Assembly: GCA_946548085.1 (NCBI GenBank)
Contig: CAMNPN010000073.1
Location: 1 to 64,000, forward strand
DNA length: 64,000 bases
Direction of reading: 5' to 3'
Source of the DNA: an uncultured Prevotella sp.
Lineage (GTDB): Bacteria > Bacteroidota > Bacteroidia > Bacteroidales > Bacteroidaceae
Positions 39,794-48,238 of this stretch are shown piece after piece. The notes beneath the pieces were generated by a model. That model was not told where the DNA came from, searched no databases, and saw only the letters and a list, made by a program, of their open reading frames with translations. Both the position numbers and the translations under genes were made by a program. The number at the start of each line of letters is the position of its first letter. Position 1 is the stretch's first letter.

Positions 39794-40616
39794 CGAAAGC
39801 GCGCTGATCCTTATATTCGCGATAAGGCAGGTTATAATCCAGATAGAAGAAGTTGTGCTGCCGCTGGTTGTCGTGGGGAGGGATCACCATGTAGTCACCA
39901 TATTTCTGGCGCAGGTACTCGTCGGCATGCTCCACCCCCATCACCGTATGACCTTCAAACTCCACAGGCTGTGGCGTGCCCAACATGGATTTAGGAATCA
40001 CACCTTGCACCCCGTCGTCATAGTCGAGCACCAGGTCCGACTTGTCATAGTCGTATGCCAGATAGGCTGCCCGCAGCTGACGCCTTGCCCATTCGTGGGA
40101 GAAGCAGCGCTGAATCAGCAGCACAGGCCAGGCGCTGGGCCCGCGGCCGTGCTTATAGGGGTCGCGATGCAGGAAATAGAGCAGTTTGTCGAGTGCCTTG
40201 TAACGTGCCACCGCCAGTTTCTGTGCCATGCGGGATCTGGAGATGCCGTCGATGGGGAACACGTCGATATAGATGCCTGCGACATAGTCGCTATGGGCAC
40301 GCTCAATCAGGGTGGTGCTGCTGTCGACAATTTTCCCGAAGCCGCCAGGATAGGTGGGCGACGTCTCGATGCACAGTGCTTCGAGCGGTTGTGGCAGCCA
40401 CTCGTGGGCGTGGGTCATGAAACGGTCGTAGTCAGGACGGGGCATGCAGATGTCCATGTCGTCGTCCCAGGGGATGAAGCCCTTATGCCGCACGGCGCCC
40501 AGCATGGTGCCCGCCCAGCAGTAGTATCTGATGTCGTGCTCTCTACAGACACGGTCTACAGACAGAAGGATCTGCAGAATATGCTGATGGAGTGTTTCTA
40601 TATCGTATGATGCCAT
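39777..40616 (-). CDS. LicD-family nucleotidyltransferase-fold protein
   Basis: The start at 40616 follows from the promoter at 40627 and gives 279 residues. The LicD signature GTMLGAVRHKGFIPWDDDMDI holds the paired acidic residues that bind metal. LicD proteins transfer phosphocholine or other phospho-groups to cell-surface sugars. No choline kinase or uptake genes are in view, so the group transferred is uncertain. It is the only phosphotransferase of this type in the glycolipid cluster. Confidence 0.87.
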   Translation of the reverse strand: MASYDIETLHQHILQILLSVDRVCREHDIRYYCWAGTMLGAVRHKGFIPWDDDMDICMPRPDYDRFMTHAHEWLPQPLEALCIETSPTYPGGFGKIVDSSTTLIERAHSDYVAGIYIDVFPIDGISRSRMAQKLAVARYKALDKLLYFLHRDPYKHGRGPSAWPVLLIQRCFSHEWARRQLRAAYLAYDYDKSDLVLDYDDGVQGVIPKSMLGTPQPVEFEGHTVMGVEHADEYLRQKYGDYMVIPPHDNQRQHNFFYLDYNLPYREYKDQRAFVNSKL

Positions 40617-40626
40617 AATTCCGTTG

Positions 40627-40634
40627 CAAAGATA
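40627..40634 (-). promoter_or_regulatory. -7 promoter element for the licD-type gene
   Basis: TATCTTTG on the minus strand, 10 bp before the ATG at 40616. Confidence 0.65.
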
Positions 40635-40718
40635 CGCATTTTTGGCCACAGATTACGCATAAAACCTCAGATTATTAATTATTTCGGTGAAAATATGTGT
40701 AATCTGTGGCTTTTTTTG

Positions 40719-40726
40719 TACTTTTG
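40719..40726 (+). promoter_or_regulatory. -7 promoter element almost touching the GT4 start codon
   Basis: TACTTTTG ends 4 bp before the ATG at 40731, so the mRNA is probably leaderless. Confidence 0.6.
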
Positions 40727-40730
40727 CAAC

Positions 40731-41813
40731 ATGAAGATATTCCATATCGTATCTAACAAGGAGTGGGGCGGCGGAGAACAGTACGTCTACGACCTGAGTC
40801 AGCGCCAGCTGGCAGACGGTATCGAGGTCGCCATCTTCTGCAAGCCTGTCGAGGCTATCGTCAGGAGGTATGAGGCTGCCGGCATGCGGGTGTTGCCCCT
40901 GGCTTTGGGCGGTGCTCTTGATGTGCGCAGTGCCTTCCAGATGTCTAAGGTTATCAGCCAGGCCGGCGCCTGCACCATTCATGCCCATAACTTCAAGGAT
41001 GCCTTTACGGCCTGTTATGCCCGCTGCCTGTCGGGTCAGGAGCAGGTGAGGGTGGTGATGTGCCGCCATCTCACCCGTAAGGGTAAGAACGGCCTGCTCT
41101 ATCGTTGGCTCTATCGCCATCTGGACCGTCTGGTCTTCGATTCAGAACTGTCCAGGTCGGCATTCCTCAGCACCCATCCTGCGATGGATGAGGCCAAAAT
41201 AAGCATTGTGCATACGAGTATTGTGGTGCCTGAGCGGGTGAGTGTTGTTGACCTCAGGGCGGAGTATAAGATTCCAGAACATTGTGTCGTAGGCATGTTC
41301 CATGGCCGACTGGATCCGGAAAAGGGTCTCGACGTGCTGCTGGATGCAGCCACTATGATGAAAGACAAGCCTTTCCGCCTGGTCCTCGTGGGGCGTGGCA
41401 GCGAGGATTATACGGCCCATCTGAAACAAGTTGTTGTGGAAAAAGGCATCTCTGACAAGGTGGTCTTCGCGGGTTTCGTGCATCCCGTGTTGCCGTACGT
41501 CGCTGCTGCCGACTTCGGAATCCTGGCTTCCACTGTTCAGGAAGGCTGTCCGCTCTCGCCTCAGGAGTATATGTCTCAGGGGCGCCCCGTGGTCGTCACA
41601 GACAATGGCGGACAGCGTGAGTATGTGGTGCATGGGCAGAACGGCCTGCTGGTGCCTCCTGGCGATGCCAGGACCCTGGCCGAGGCGATGGCACGTATGG
41701 TGGAGGATGGCGCCTTGCGCCAGCGTCTGGGACTCCAGGCGAAGGCCGACTTCGACGACCATCTGAACTACGCACATTTTTATAAATTGATAAAGGCTGT
41801 TTATGAAGAATAA
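40731..41813 (+). CDS. GT4-family glycosyltransferase (LPS core type)
   Basis: The ATG at 40731 gives 360 residues. The GT-B enzyme opens KIFHIVSNKEWGGGEQYVYDL, with the acceptor glycine loop, and has GMFHGRLDPEKGLDVLLDA and a C-terminal motif EGCPLSPQEYMSQGRPVV corresponding to the nucleotide-sugar site. It resembles WaaG-like core glycosyltransferases. Its 3' end overlaps the acyltransferase gene by 11 bp, indicating coupling. Confidence 0.87.
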   Translation: MKIFHIVSNKEWGGGEQYVYDLSQRQLADGIEVAIFCKPVEAIVRRYEAAGMRVLPLALGGALDVRSAFQMSKVISQAGACTIHAHNFKDAFTACYARCLSGQEQVRVVMCRHLTRKGKNGLLYRWLYRHLDRLVFDSELSRSAFLSTHPAMDEAKISIVHTSIVVPERVSVVDLRAEYKIPEHCVVGMFHGRLDPEKGLDVLLDAATMMKDKPFRLVLVGRGSEDYTAHLKQVVVEKGISDKVVFAGFVHPVLPYVAAADFGILASTVQEGCPLSPQEYMSQGRPVVVTDNGGQREYVVHGQNGLLVPPGDARTLAEAMARMVEDGALRQRLGLQAKADFDDHLNYAHFYKLIKAVYEE

Positions 41814-42744
41814 GGTCGTCTACTGTCTGGTGTCTGTCCTTTGGTATCTGCTCTCGCTGCTACCATTCTGGGTACATTACCTGTTCAGCGACTTCGTCTA
41901 CCTCGTGATCTATCGTCTGATAGGCTACAGGGTGAAGGTGGTGAGAGGGAATCTTACCTCCTCGTTTCCTGAGAAGTCAGAGGCGGAGATCCGTGAGATA
42001 GAACGGAAGTTCTACCATCGTCTGTGCGACTATTTCGTGGAGGCCGTGAAGATGCGGACGATGACGGAGGGGCAGATGCGCCGCCATCTGGTGTTCAAGG
42101 GCACGGAGGTTGTGAACGAGTGTGTTTCCAGCGGACAGTCGTGTGCCGTCTACTTAGGGCATTTCTTCAACTGGGAGTGGGTCACCTCCCTGCCCCTCTG
42201 GGTGTCGGATAAGGCCCACTGCGGCCAACTGTATCACGCTCTTGAGAACGAGGCTTTCGACAAGCTCTTCCTCCGACTGCGTGAGCGCTGGGGGGCAGAG
42301 TGCATACCCCTGGTAGACATCCTCCGCAAGACCATTGAGTACAAGCGGAAGCAGCAACCCACGGTGATAGGTTATCTGGGTGATCAGGTGCCTCACTGGA
42401 ACAATATACACCACTGGTGCTGGTTCCTGAACCACGACACTCCCGTGATGACGGGCACAGAGCGCATTGCCGTCAAGAACCGTCAGGCCATCTTCTTCCT
42501 GGAGATCTCTCAGAGGAAGCGAGGCTATTACGAGGCGGAGTTCAGACTGATCACCCGCAAGCCTGAGACGTTGAAGGAGTATGAGGCCACCGACATCTAT
42601 CACCAGATGCTTGAGGCGAGCATCCGCCGTCAGCCGGAACTGTGGCTGTGGAGCCATAACCGATGGAAGCGGACACGTGAGGAGTTCAATGAGCGCTTTG
42701 AGGTGGTTGGCGGCAAGGTGGTGCCTCGCGATGGAAAGGAATAA
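41803..42744 (+). CDS. LpxL/HtrB-like lysophospholipid acyltransferase
   Basis: The 313-residue enzyme has one N-terminal membrane segment (about 8-35) and the acyltransferase motif GHFFNWEW, H-x4-E, at about 119-126, followed by GYLGDQVPHW near 188. LpxL-type enzymes add a secondary acyl chain to lipid A from acyl-ACP. It overlaps the preceding GT4 gene and is followed 16 bp later by the GT11-like gene, so lipid A and core glycan genes are in one unit. Confidence 0.88.
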   Translation: MKNKVVYCLVSVLWYLLSLLPFWVHYLFSDFVYLVIYRLIGYRVKVVRGNLTSSFPEKSEAEIREIERKFYHRLCDYFVEAVKMRTMTEGQMRRHLVFKGTEVVNECVSSGQSCAVYLGHFFNWEWVTSLPLWVSDKAHCGQLYHALENEAFDKLFLRLRERWGAECIPLVDILRKTIEYKRKQQPTVIGYLGDQVPHWNNIHHWCWFLNHDTPVMTGTERIAVKNRQAIFFLEISQRKRGYYEAEFRLITRKPETLKEYEATDIYHQMLEASIRRQPELWLWSHNRWKRTREEFNERFEVVGGKVVPRDGKE

Positions 42745-42760
42745 ACAAAAAAAGAAGACT

Positions 42761-43570
42761 ATGATATATGTAAAAGGATCGGGATGGATGTGTAATAACA
42801 TCCTGCAGTACGGACACTTCTATGCCTGGGGTAGGGAGCACGGGCGGCAGACGATGTCGATGCGCTTTGCCTATAAGTTCCAGTACTTCCATATCTGCGA
42901 CACGCCAAACCATAACTTCCTGCGCTACACCATTGCCAAATATGCGGCCAAATGGGGCATGATCCCCACGCTGGAGTTCAATGAGCCCGGAGTCGACATC
43001 AGCGAGCAGGAGGAGAAGATGCTGAAGTTTAAGCACATCGCAGTCGTGGGGTGGGAGGCACGGTGGTACGACCTGTTCTTGAAGTATAAGCAGGAGATTA
43101 TCGACCTCTTTGCCTTCAAGGAGGCGGTGGTGAAGGCATGCCAGCCTCTGTTGGCTGCTGCCACAAAGGACTCCTGTCGTCTGGGTGTCCATATCCGTCG
43201 TGGCGACTATGCCACCTGGTACGATGGGAAGTATCTCTTCTCAGACGAGGTGTTTATCCGCCTTATCCGAACGTTTCTCACCTTCCATCCCAACACCACC
43301 GTCTACATCTGCGGCAACGACCCTTCGCTCGACAAGGAGCGGTATCGCAGGGAGTTCAGTGACATCCAGGTGGTCTTTCCCAAGGGAAATGCTGCTGAAG
43401 ACCTGTACGTTCTCTCTGCATGCGACTACCTGATAGGCCCGCCCAGCACGTTCTCGCTGACGGCCTCGATGTATCACGACACGCCACTCTATTGGATCAA
43501 GGATGGTGAGGCACCACTGACGGAAGCGTCGTTCGGACACTTCGACGAACTGTTCCGGCACATTCTATAA
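42761..43570 (+). CDS. GT11-like alpha-1,2-fucosyltransferase family protein
   Basis: The in-frame region upstream overlaps the acyltransferase gene, so the ATG at 42761 is preferred, giving 269 residues. HIRRGDYATW (about 140) is the HxRRxD motif of GT11/GT37/GT23 nucleotide-binding pockets, and YICGNDPS and GPPSTFSLTASMY fit the family C-terminus. It would transfer fucose from GDP-fucose to a surface glycan. The start IYVKGSGWMCNNILQYG replaces the usual GGLGNQ loop, so substrate choice may differ. Confidence 0.75.
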   Translation: MIYVKGSGWMCNNILQYGHFYAWGREHGRQTMSMRFAYKFQYFHICDTPNHNFLRYTIAKYAAKWGMIPTLEFNEPGVDISEQEEKMLKFKHIAVVGWEARWYDLFLKYKQEIIDLFAFKEAVVKACQPLLAAATKDSCRLGVHIRRGDYATWYDGKYLFSDEVFIRLIRTFLTFHPNTTVYICGNDPSLDKERYRREFSDIQVVFPKGNAAEDLYVLSACDYLIGPPSTFSLTASMYHDTPLYWIKDGEAPLTEASFGHFDELFRHIL

Positions 43571-43574
43571 GCGC

Positions 43575-44291
43575 CTATCTGAACCAATAGATCAGTCGTT
43601 TATAGACATATTTCAGTTTCCAGCGCAGGCCTTCCAGCGAGCGTATCTGTCCCATCGAGGAGACAAAGGTGCCGCTGAAGCTGCCCTGGGTGGCCAGGCA
43701 TGGCTCGCACCAGAGAAACTGTATGAGTCCCTTGCCGTAGAGATGCATATAATAATGGTCGACGGCGATGTCGCATCTGTTGACCTCGACATCCTTGACG
43801 ACGGCACGCGCTGCCTCGAGGCTTATGAACAAGGCCCCGTTGAACCGTACCCTGCCCTGGGGCGCCTCGTAGAGCCACTGGCCCTTCACCCTCTGGGAAC
43901 GGGGGATGAACTGCAGCGATGAGTCTTCGTAGGAGATCATGACGGGCTTCCCCTTATAGTGGAGCCGGTATTCCGCCAGGGTCGCCTCGAAATCCTGCCT
44001 GAACCGGGGATGCAGCACGATGTCGTCTTCTAGTACCAGTGCTCCTTCCAACTGGTGGTCTGCGATGTACTCGCAGGCTTTAAGATGCTTCACGGCACAA
44101 CTGGTAGCCCCCGACTTGTTGTAGATTTCACAGCCGGGCACGAAATAGTGGTCTATTAGGTCGTCCGTGAGTTCGTCTTTGTCTGCCTCGAGGATGTACT
44201 CCACGTTGTCGGGCCAGTGGCGCAGTTGCCGTTCCATGTGTGCCAGTCTCTCTGTGAGGTGCTTGGCGTGAATGACGAGAACTTTTGTCAT
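43575..44291 (-). CDS. GT25-family glycosyltransferase
   Basis: The 238-residue enzyme matches the LPS beta-1,4-galactosyltransferase-like GT25 family: an N-terminal VLVIHAKHLTERLAHMERQL, the GALVLEDDIVLHP acidic motif and a C-terminal DIAVDHYYMHLY plus CEPCLATQGSFSGT. It lies 5 bp from the convergent GT11-like gene and 8 bp downstream of the first LTA-synthase-type gene, with which it is probably cotranscribed. Confidence 0.85.
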   Translation of the reverse strand: MTKVLVIHAKHLTERLAHMERQLRHWPDNVEYILEADKDELTDDLIDHYFVPGCEIYNKSGATSCAVKHLKACEYIADHQLEGALVLEDDIVLHPRFRQDFEATLAEYRLHYKGKPVMISYEDSSLQFIPRSQRVKGQWLYEAPQGRVRFNGALFISLEAARAVVKDVEVNRCDIAVDHYYMHLYGKGLIQFLWCEPCLATQGSFSGTFVSSMGQIRSLEGLRWKLKYVYKRLIYWFR

Positions 44292-44299
44292 ACAGGGTG

Positions 44300-46279
44300 C
44301 TATTTGGGGGTTGTAGGCATGAGGCGGTCTTGCGTCATGCGCTCCATATACTGTTGGATGATGGCCTTGAGTTCTTTTTCCATCTGCGGCTGCTGAGTCA
44401 CCTTTCCTTTCAGGTTGTGCTGCATCAGCGAGTCGCTGAGGGCGTAGACGGCCTTGGTCTGCTGACCGTCGAACTGTAGCACGTGGCCATGCTTCACGTA
44501 CTGGTAGATGCCGTTCAGGTAGTTCACGGCCCAGGTGTCCTCGGCAGGGGTGTTCAGCACGTCGATGCCGAAGGCGAAATAGGGCTTCTGATAACCCAGC
44601 ATGCCTAATACCGTGGGCAGGATGTCTATCTGCTGGGCTATCTTGTCTTGCATTTCGGGCTGTCGCTCCTGATTGCCTGGCTCATATATTATAATAGGTG
44701 AGCAGAAGCCGCCGATGTCGGTCTGGTAGAAGGCGTGGTCGCTCTGGTTCGTATGGTCGCTGGTGAGCACGAAGATGGTGTTCCTGAACCAAGGCTCGTG
44801 GCTCGCCTTCTCGAAGAATTTCCCGATCGCCATGTCGGTATAGCGGATGCACTTGTGTATCTCAATGCCCTCCTCGGGATATACGTCTTTGTATTTCTCA
44901 GGGATCTGATAGGGATGATGGCTCGAGGCGGTGAAGACGGCGGTCATGAAGGGCTCCTTCATCTCCGACATCTTCGTGGCGTAGTACTGCAGGAAGGGCT
45001 CGTCCCAGATGGCCCACATGCCGTCGAAGTCGTCGTCGCCACCAAAGCGGGCATCGGCATTGTAGTCCTCACGGCCATAGTATTCTTGGAAACCCGTTGC
45101 CCTTGAGAAGGCCTGGAACCCCATCGAGCCGCGCTGAGCACCATGGAAGAAGGCCGTCTGATAGCCCTCGGCGGCGAGAATGGAGGCGATGCCGCTCACG
45201 TGGTTCATCGAGGCCGGTGTCAGGAAGAAGGGCTCCACGAACATGGGTATCGACGAGAGGATGCTGGGCATGCCGTCGATCGACTTCCGTCCGTTGCAGT
45301 AGGTATGGCTGAAGGTGACGCTCCTCGCCACGATGGAGTCGACGCAGGGGGTGTAGCCCTTATACTGTCCCTGTTCGAGGGGCTTGTTCAGACTGCCGAT
45401 ATACTCCCGCCCGAAACTCTCGACGATGAGAATCACCACGTTCTTCTTGATAAGGCCAGTTGGACGAGTCGAATTAGTCAGACTATCCGAACTGGTAATA
45501 CCGGCATGTACAGGAGAATAGACCGCCTCCATCTCATTCGGGTCGCTGAAATAGGCTGGCACCACAAACACGTCCTTGCCAATGGTGCGGTAGATCGAGA
45601 AGGGCGTGTTCAGCACCAGGGCCGCCTCGATGGGACGGTCCACGTACTGGTTGGCATTCGAGATGGTGATGGGCCTGACGGCAGTGGTGAAGCCGCCGCG
45701 GATGCCTGCCACCACGAAGGGGGCGAGGGCTGCCAGCAGCAACACCTGCGAGGGATACCACACCCACCATTTGCCTACGGGGACGGCCTTGCCTGGCGAC
45801 CTGTACAACTTCCACATGGCGTACACCAGGCAGGCGAACAACAGCACAAGATACCAGTGGTTCACCATCTCGGTGCCGATGACTCCCGTCAGGTTGTTCT
45901 CGTTACGGAACTCTCCGAAGACGGTGGTCGTGGTGCGGCGCATGGTGAAACGGAAGTACACGCAGTCGGCCAGGTTGATGGCCAGGGCCACTGCGTTGAC
46001 GACGACATAGACCCACCGGGCCAGTCTGCGCCAGGGCGTCAGTAGCAGGATGGCGATATAGAGGCTGTTGGTCACGAGGATGGCAGCCGTGTCGAACACC
46101 AGACCGCCTCCCAGCATCTCCATTAGGTGGGGCCATGCCAGATGCCCTTCAAAGAAGTTGTAGTTCGTTACGAGGAACACCAGTCGAGCTATGAAATACA
46201 CGACATAGGCCAGCAACAGGTTGCACAGCACCGTTGCCAGCGGCTGGAGGTATGGAATGATTGTCTTTGTTTTCATCAT
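44300..46279 (-). CDS. LTA-synthase-family sulfatase-fold membrane enzyme (Ser nucleophile)
   Basis: The 659-residue protein has five N-terminal helices (about 1-190) and a periplasmic sulfatase-fold domain (about 275-600). Metal ligands include Glu in VVILIVESFGREY, Asp/His in TSDHTN and His in SSHHPYQIP. The nucleophile position reads NGRKSIDGMPS, with Ser where LtaS and EptA have Thr. Such enzymes transfer glycerol phosphate or phosphoethanolamine from phospholipids to surface glycans. In this Gram-negative cluster a phospho-decoration of LPS is the likely role. Confidence 0.82.
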   Translation of the reverse strand: MMKTKTIIPYLQPLATVLCNLLLAYVVYFIARLVFLVTNYNFFEGHLAWPHLMEMLGGGLVFDTAAILVTNSLYIAILLLTPWRRLARWVYVVVNAVALAINLADCVYFRFTMRRTTTTVFGEFRNENNLTGVIGTEMVNHWYLVLLFACLVYAMWKLYRSPGKAVPVGKWWVWYPSQVLLLAALAPFVVAGIRGGFTTAVRPITISNANQYVDRPIEAALVLNTPFSIYRTIGKDVFVVPAYFSDPNEMEAVYSPVHAGITSSDSLTNSTRPTGLIKKNVVILIVESFGREYIGSLNKPLEQGQYKGYTPCVDSIVARSVTFSHTYCNGRKSIDGMPSILSSIPMFVEPFFLTPASMNHVSGIASILAAEGYQTAFFHGAQRGSMGFQAFSRATGFQEYYGREDYNADARFGGDDDFDGMWAIWDEPFLQYYATKMSEMKEPFMTAVFTASSHHPYQIPEKYKDVYPEEGIEIHKCIRYTDMAIGKFFEKASHEPWFRNTIFVLTSDHTNQSDHAFYQTDIGGFCSPIIIYEPGNQERQPEMQDKIAQQIDILPTVLGMLGYQKPYFAFGIDVLNTPAEDTWAVNYLNGIYQYVKHGHVLQFDGQQTKAVYALSDSLMQHNLKGKVTQQPQMEKELKAIIQQYMERMTQDRLMPTTPK

Positions 46280-46287
46280 GATGCGTG

Positions 46288-48183
46288 TTATTGTTTCTCA
46301 CCGAGCCTGAGCAGGTCGTCAGAGGCCATCTGCAGGATGCCCTTGGCGGTGCGGGCCATGCGCTCTGCGTCTGGCGAGGTCTTCACGGTGATGCACTCTG
46401 TCGTCAGGTCGTAGAGCATGAAGCCTGTGCTGTCTACCATCGACACACCGTTGTTGAACATGTGGATGGCAAAGGGATAACGATAGTCGCGGCTGGTCAC
46501 GTCGCGGCTGAAGCGGAAGTCGGCGTGGCTCAGTCCCATCTGTCCCAGCAGGGTGGCGGCGAAGTCGCTCTGGTTGCATATCTGCTCCAGCTTCCTGGGG
46601 CCTCTTACGGCGCCCCCCGTCCAGATCATCGGGATGCGGTTGCGGTCGGGGTGCTGCTCGGTGTACTCATTGAAGTCGCTGCTGTGGTCGGGCATGAACA
46701 CGATGAGCAGGTTGTCCCAGAGTGCCGACTGCTTCATGTCGTTGAGGAAGGTGCCGATGCAGTCGTCGACATACGAGAAGCCGTTGTACTGTCTCTCCTT
46801 GTACTTGCTCACGGGCACATCCCAGGGCTCGTGACTGCTCAACGTGGAGTAGCCTATCAGGAAGGGCTTGCCGTCGTCGTGCTGGCGCACCAGTTTGCTC
46901 AATGTCCTGAAGGTGATGTCGTCGCGCACGCCCCACTTCGAGGTGGCCTGCTCCTCCTGCGTATAGTCCTGTTTCCAGTGCAGCCGCTCGAAGCCGGTGC
47001 TGATCAGGTAGCCCTTCATCTTCGTGAAATTGATGTCGCCGCCATAGAGGTAGTCGGTGCTGTAACCCTCGCGCTTCAGGCTGCGGGCGATGCTGGGCAG
47101 GCTGCCCACCTTGTTCGACATCTTCATCACCGACATGGTGGGGAACGACATGTAGCCGCTCAGGGCGCAAACCGTCCCGCGGTCCGTACGGTAACTGTTG
47201 CCGTAGCAGTTCGTGAAGTCGATGCCTTCAGCGGCGGCCTGGCGCAGATGGGGCATCACGTCGAGGAACATGCTGCCGCAACTCTCCAGCAAGATGACCA
47301 CCACGTTGGGGCGACGGGTATTCAGCAGGGTGTCGCCAGCCACCGTCCCGCTGTCGTAGAGCCCGCGTGTCATCTGTTCCATCTCCGCCTGGCTGTAGAA
47401 GGCGTAGCCCTTTGCATCGTTGGCGGTGTTCTCGAACGAGGCCAGGAAACTGAACACGGGATTGACGGCCGAGTGGTTCAGGAACTGGTTCTGCGAGTAG
47501 TACACCTGTCCTACGTTCGTCGTCGATTCGTCCAGGCCGCCCCGGATGCCTATGACCATGAGCGGCACGAGGAGGATGAAGCCCGCCGTCTGCGTGAGTC
47601 GCCGATAGGTCCCGTTCGACCAAAATCGCCGAATGTGGTCGCCAAAATCGCCGAATGTGGTCACCAAAACCGCCGAATTCGGTCTGTTGCTGATGCCTCC
47701 TTTCTGCGTCATGGCTTTGTGATAGCCCATGAAGATGGCTGCTGCCACGGCGACGAGTGCCGCCAGGCGCCCCAGCAGATAGCCTGCGCTCACGCTGGCC
47801 GCCGCGTCGCCAGGGGTGTCGAGATACTGCAGACAGGTGGCGTCGAGTTTATAGTGCCAGAAGGGATAGAGACTCGTGTCTGTCACAAAGGCCAGGGCGA
47901 AGGCGATGCTGATGAGTACGAAATAGCCGCGCAGGACGGCTGTCAGCACCGCTTCCCGCTTCCACCACACGCTGACGGCCGCTGTCAGGAAGGGCACGCT
48001 CACGAAGTAGAGGGCCGTGGAGAGGTCGAGTGTCAGTCCGTGCACTATCACGTCTTTCATGTCGGCGACTGTCAGCACGGACGTGGCCTCGTGGCAGCAG
48101 AGCATAAACACAACCTTGGCGGTGACGAACACGACCACTGTCCACAGATATGTCTTTAGTAGAAATAGCAATCTCTCTCTCAT
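46288..48183 (-). CDS. LTA-synthase-family sulfatase-fold membrane enzyme (Thr nucleophile)
   Basis: The 631-residue paralogue has the same plan: membrane helices to about 210, then the sulfatase domain with NVVVILLESCGSMF, the likely nucleophile Thr in DRGTVCALSG, STLSSHEPWD and MPDHSSDFN. A segment at about 166-188 between helices is encoded by three tandem 22-bp repeats, each read in a different frame. It is 8 bp upstream of the other paralogue. The two may transfer different groups or act on different sites of the same glycan. Confidence 0.82.
   Translation of the reverse strand: MRERLLFLLKTYLWTVVVFVTAKVVFMLCCHEATSVLTVADMKDVIVHGLTLDLSTALYFVSVPFLTAAVSVWWKREAVLTAVLRGYFVLISIAFALAFVTDTSLYPFWHYKLDATCLQYLDTPGDAAASVSAGYLLGRLAALVAVAAAIFMGYHKAMTQKGGISNRPNSAVLVTTFGDFGDHIRRFWSNGTYRRLTQTAGFILLVPLMVIGIRGGLDESTTNVGQVYYSQNQFLNHSAVNPVFSFLASFENTANDAKGYAFYSQAEMEQMTRGLYDSGTVAGDTLLNTRRPNVVVILLESCGSMFLDVMPHLRQAAAEGIDFTNCYGNSYRTDRGTVCALSGYMSFPTMSVMKMSNKVGSLPSIARSLKREGYSTDYLYGGDINFTKMKGYLISTGFERLHWKQDYTQEEQATSKWGVRDDITFRTLSKLVRQHDDGKPFLIGYSTLSSHEPWDVPVSKYKERQYNGFSYVDDCIGTFLNDMKQSALWDNLLIVFMPDHSSDFNEYTEQHPDRNRIPMIWTGGAVRGPRKLEQICNQSDFAATLLGQMGLSHADFRFSRDVTSRDYRYPFAIHMFNNGVSMVDSTGFMLYDLTTECITVKTSPDAERMARTAKGILQMASDDLLRLGEKQ
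47620..47684. repeat. Three tandem 22-bp units inside a coding region
   Basis: Units at 47620, 47642 and 47664 share CCAAAATCGCCGAATGTGGTC; the last varies (AACCGCCGAATTCGGTC). Three units make 66 bp, which keeps the LTA-synthase reading frame open although each unit is read in a different phase. Confidence 0.85.
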
Positions 48184-48232
48184 TCCTTTAGGAACTCCTT
48201 TTCTCCTTAGACTTAAAAATCCTTAGACTAAA
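48184..48232. repeat. CTCCTTAG-type repeat block, copy b
   Basis: TTCCTTTAGGAACTCC, TTTTCTCCTTAGACTTAAAAATCCTTAGACTAAA fills the gap between the ABC exporter and LTA-synthase genes. Confidence 0.6.
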
Positions 48233-48238
48233 CATGCC

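Noticed and set aside
42581..42760. 60-residue N-terminal extension of the GT11-like protein
   Set aside because: It overlaps the end of the acyltransferase gene in another frame and has arginine/serine-rich shadow composition.
46285..48159. 624-codon open frame on the plus strand
   Set aside because: It is the antisense shadow of the LTA-synthase-type gene. No motif is seen, and the minus strand encodes a complete membrane enzyme.
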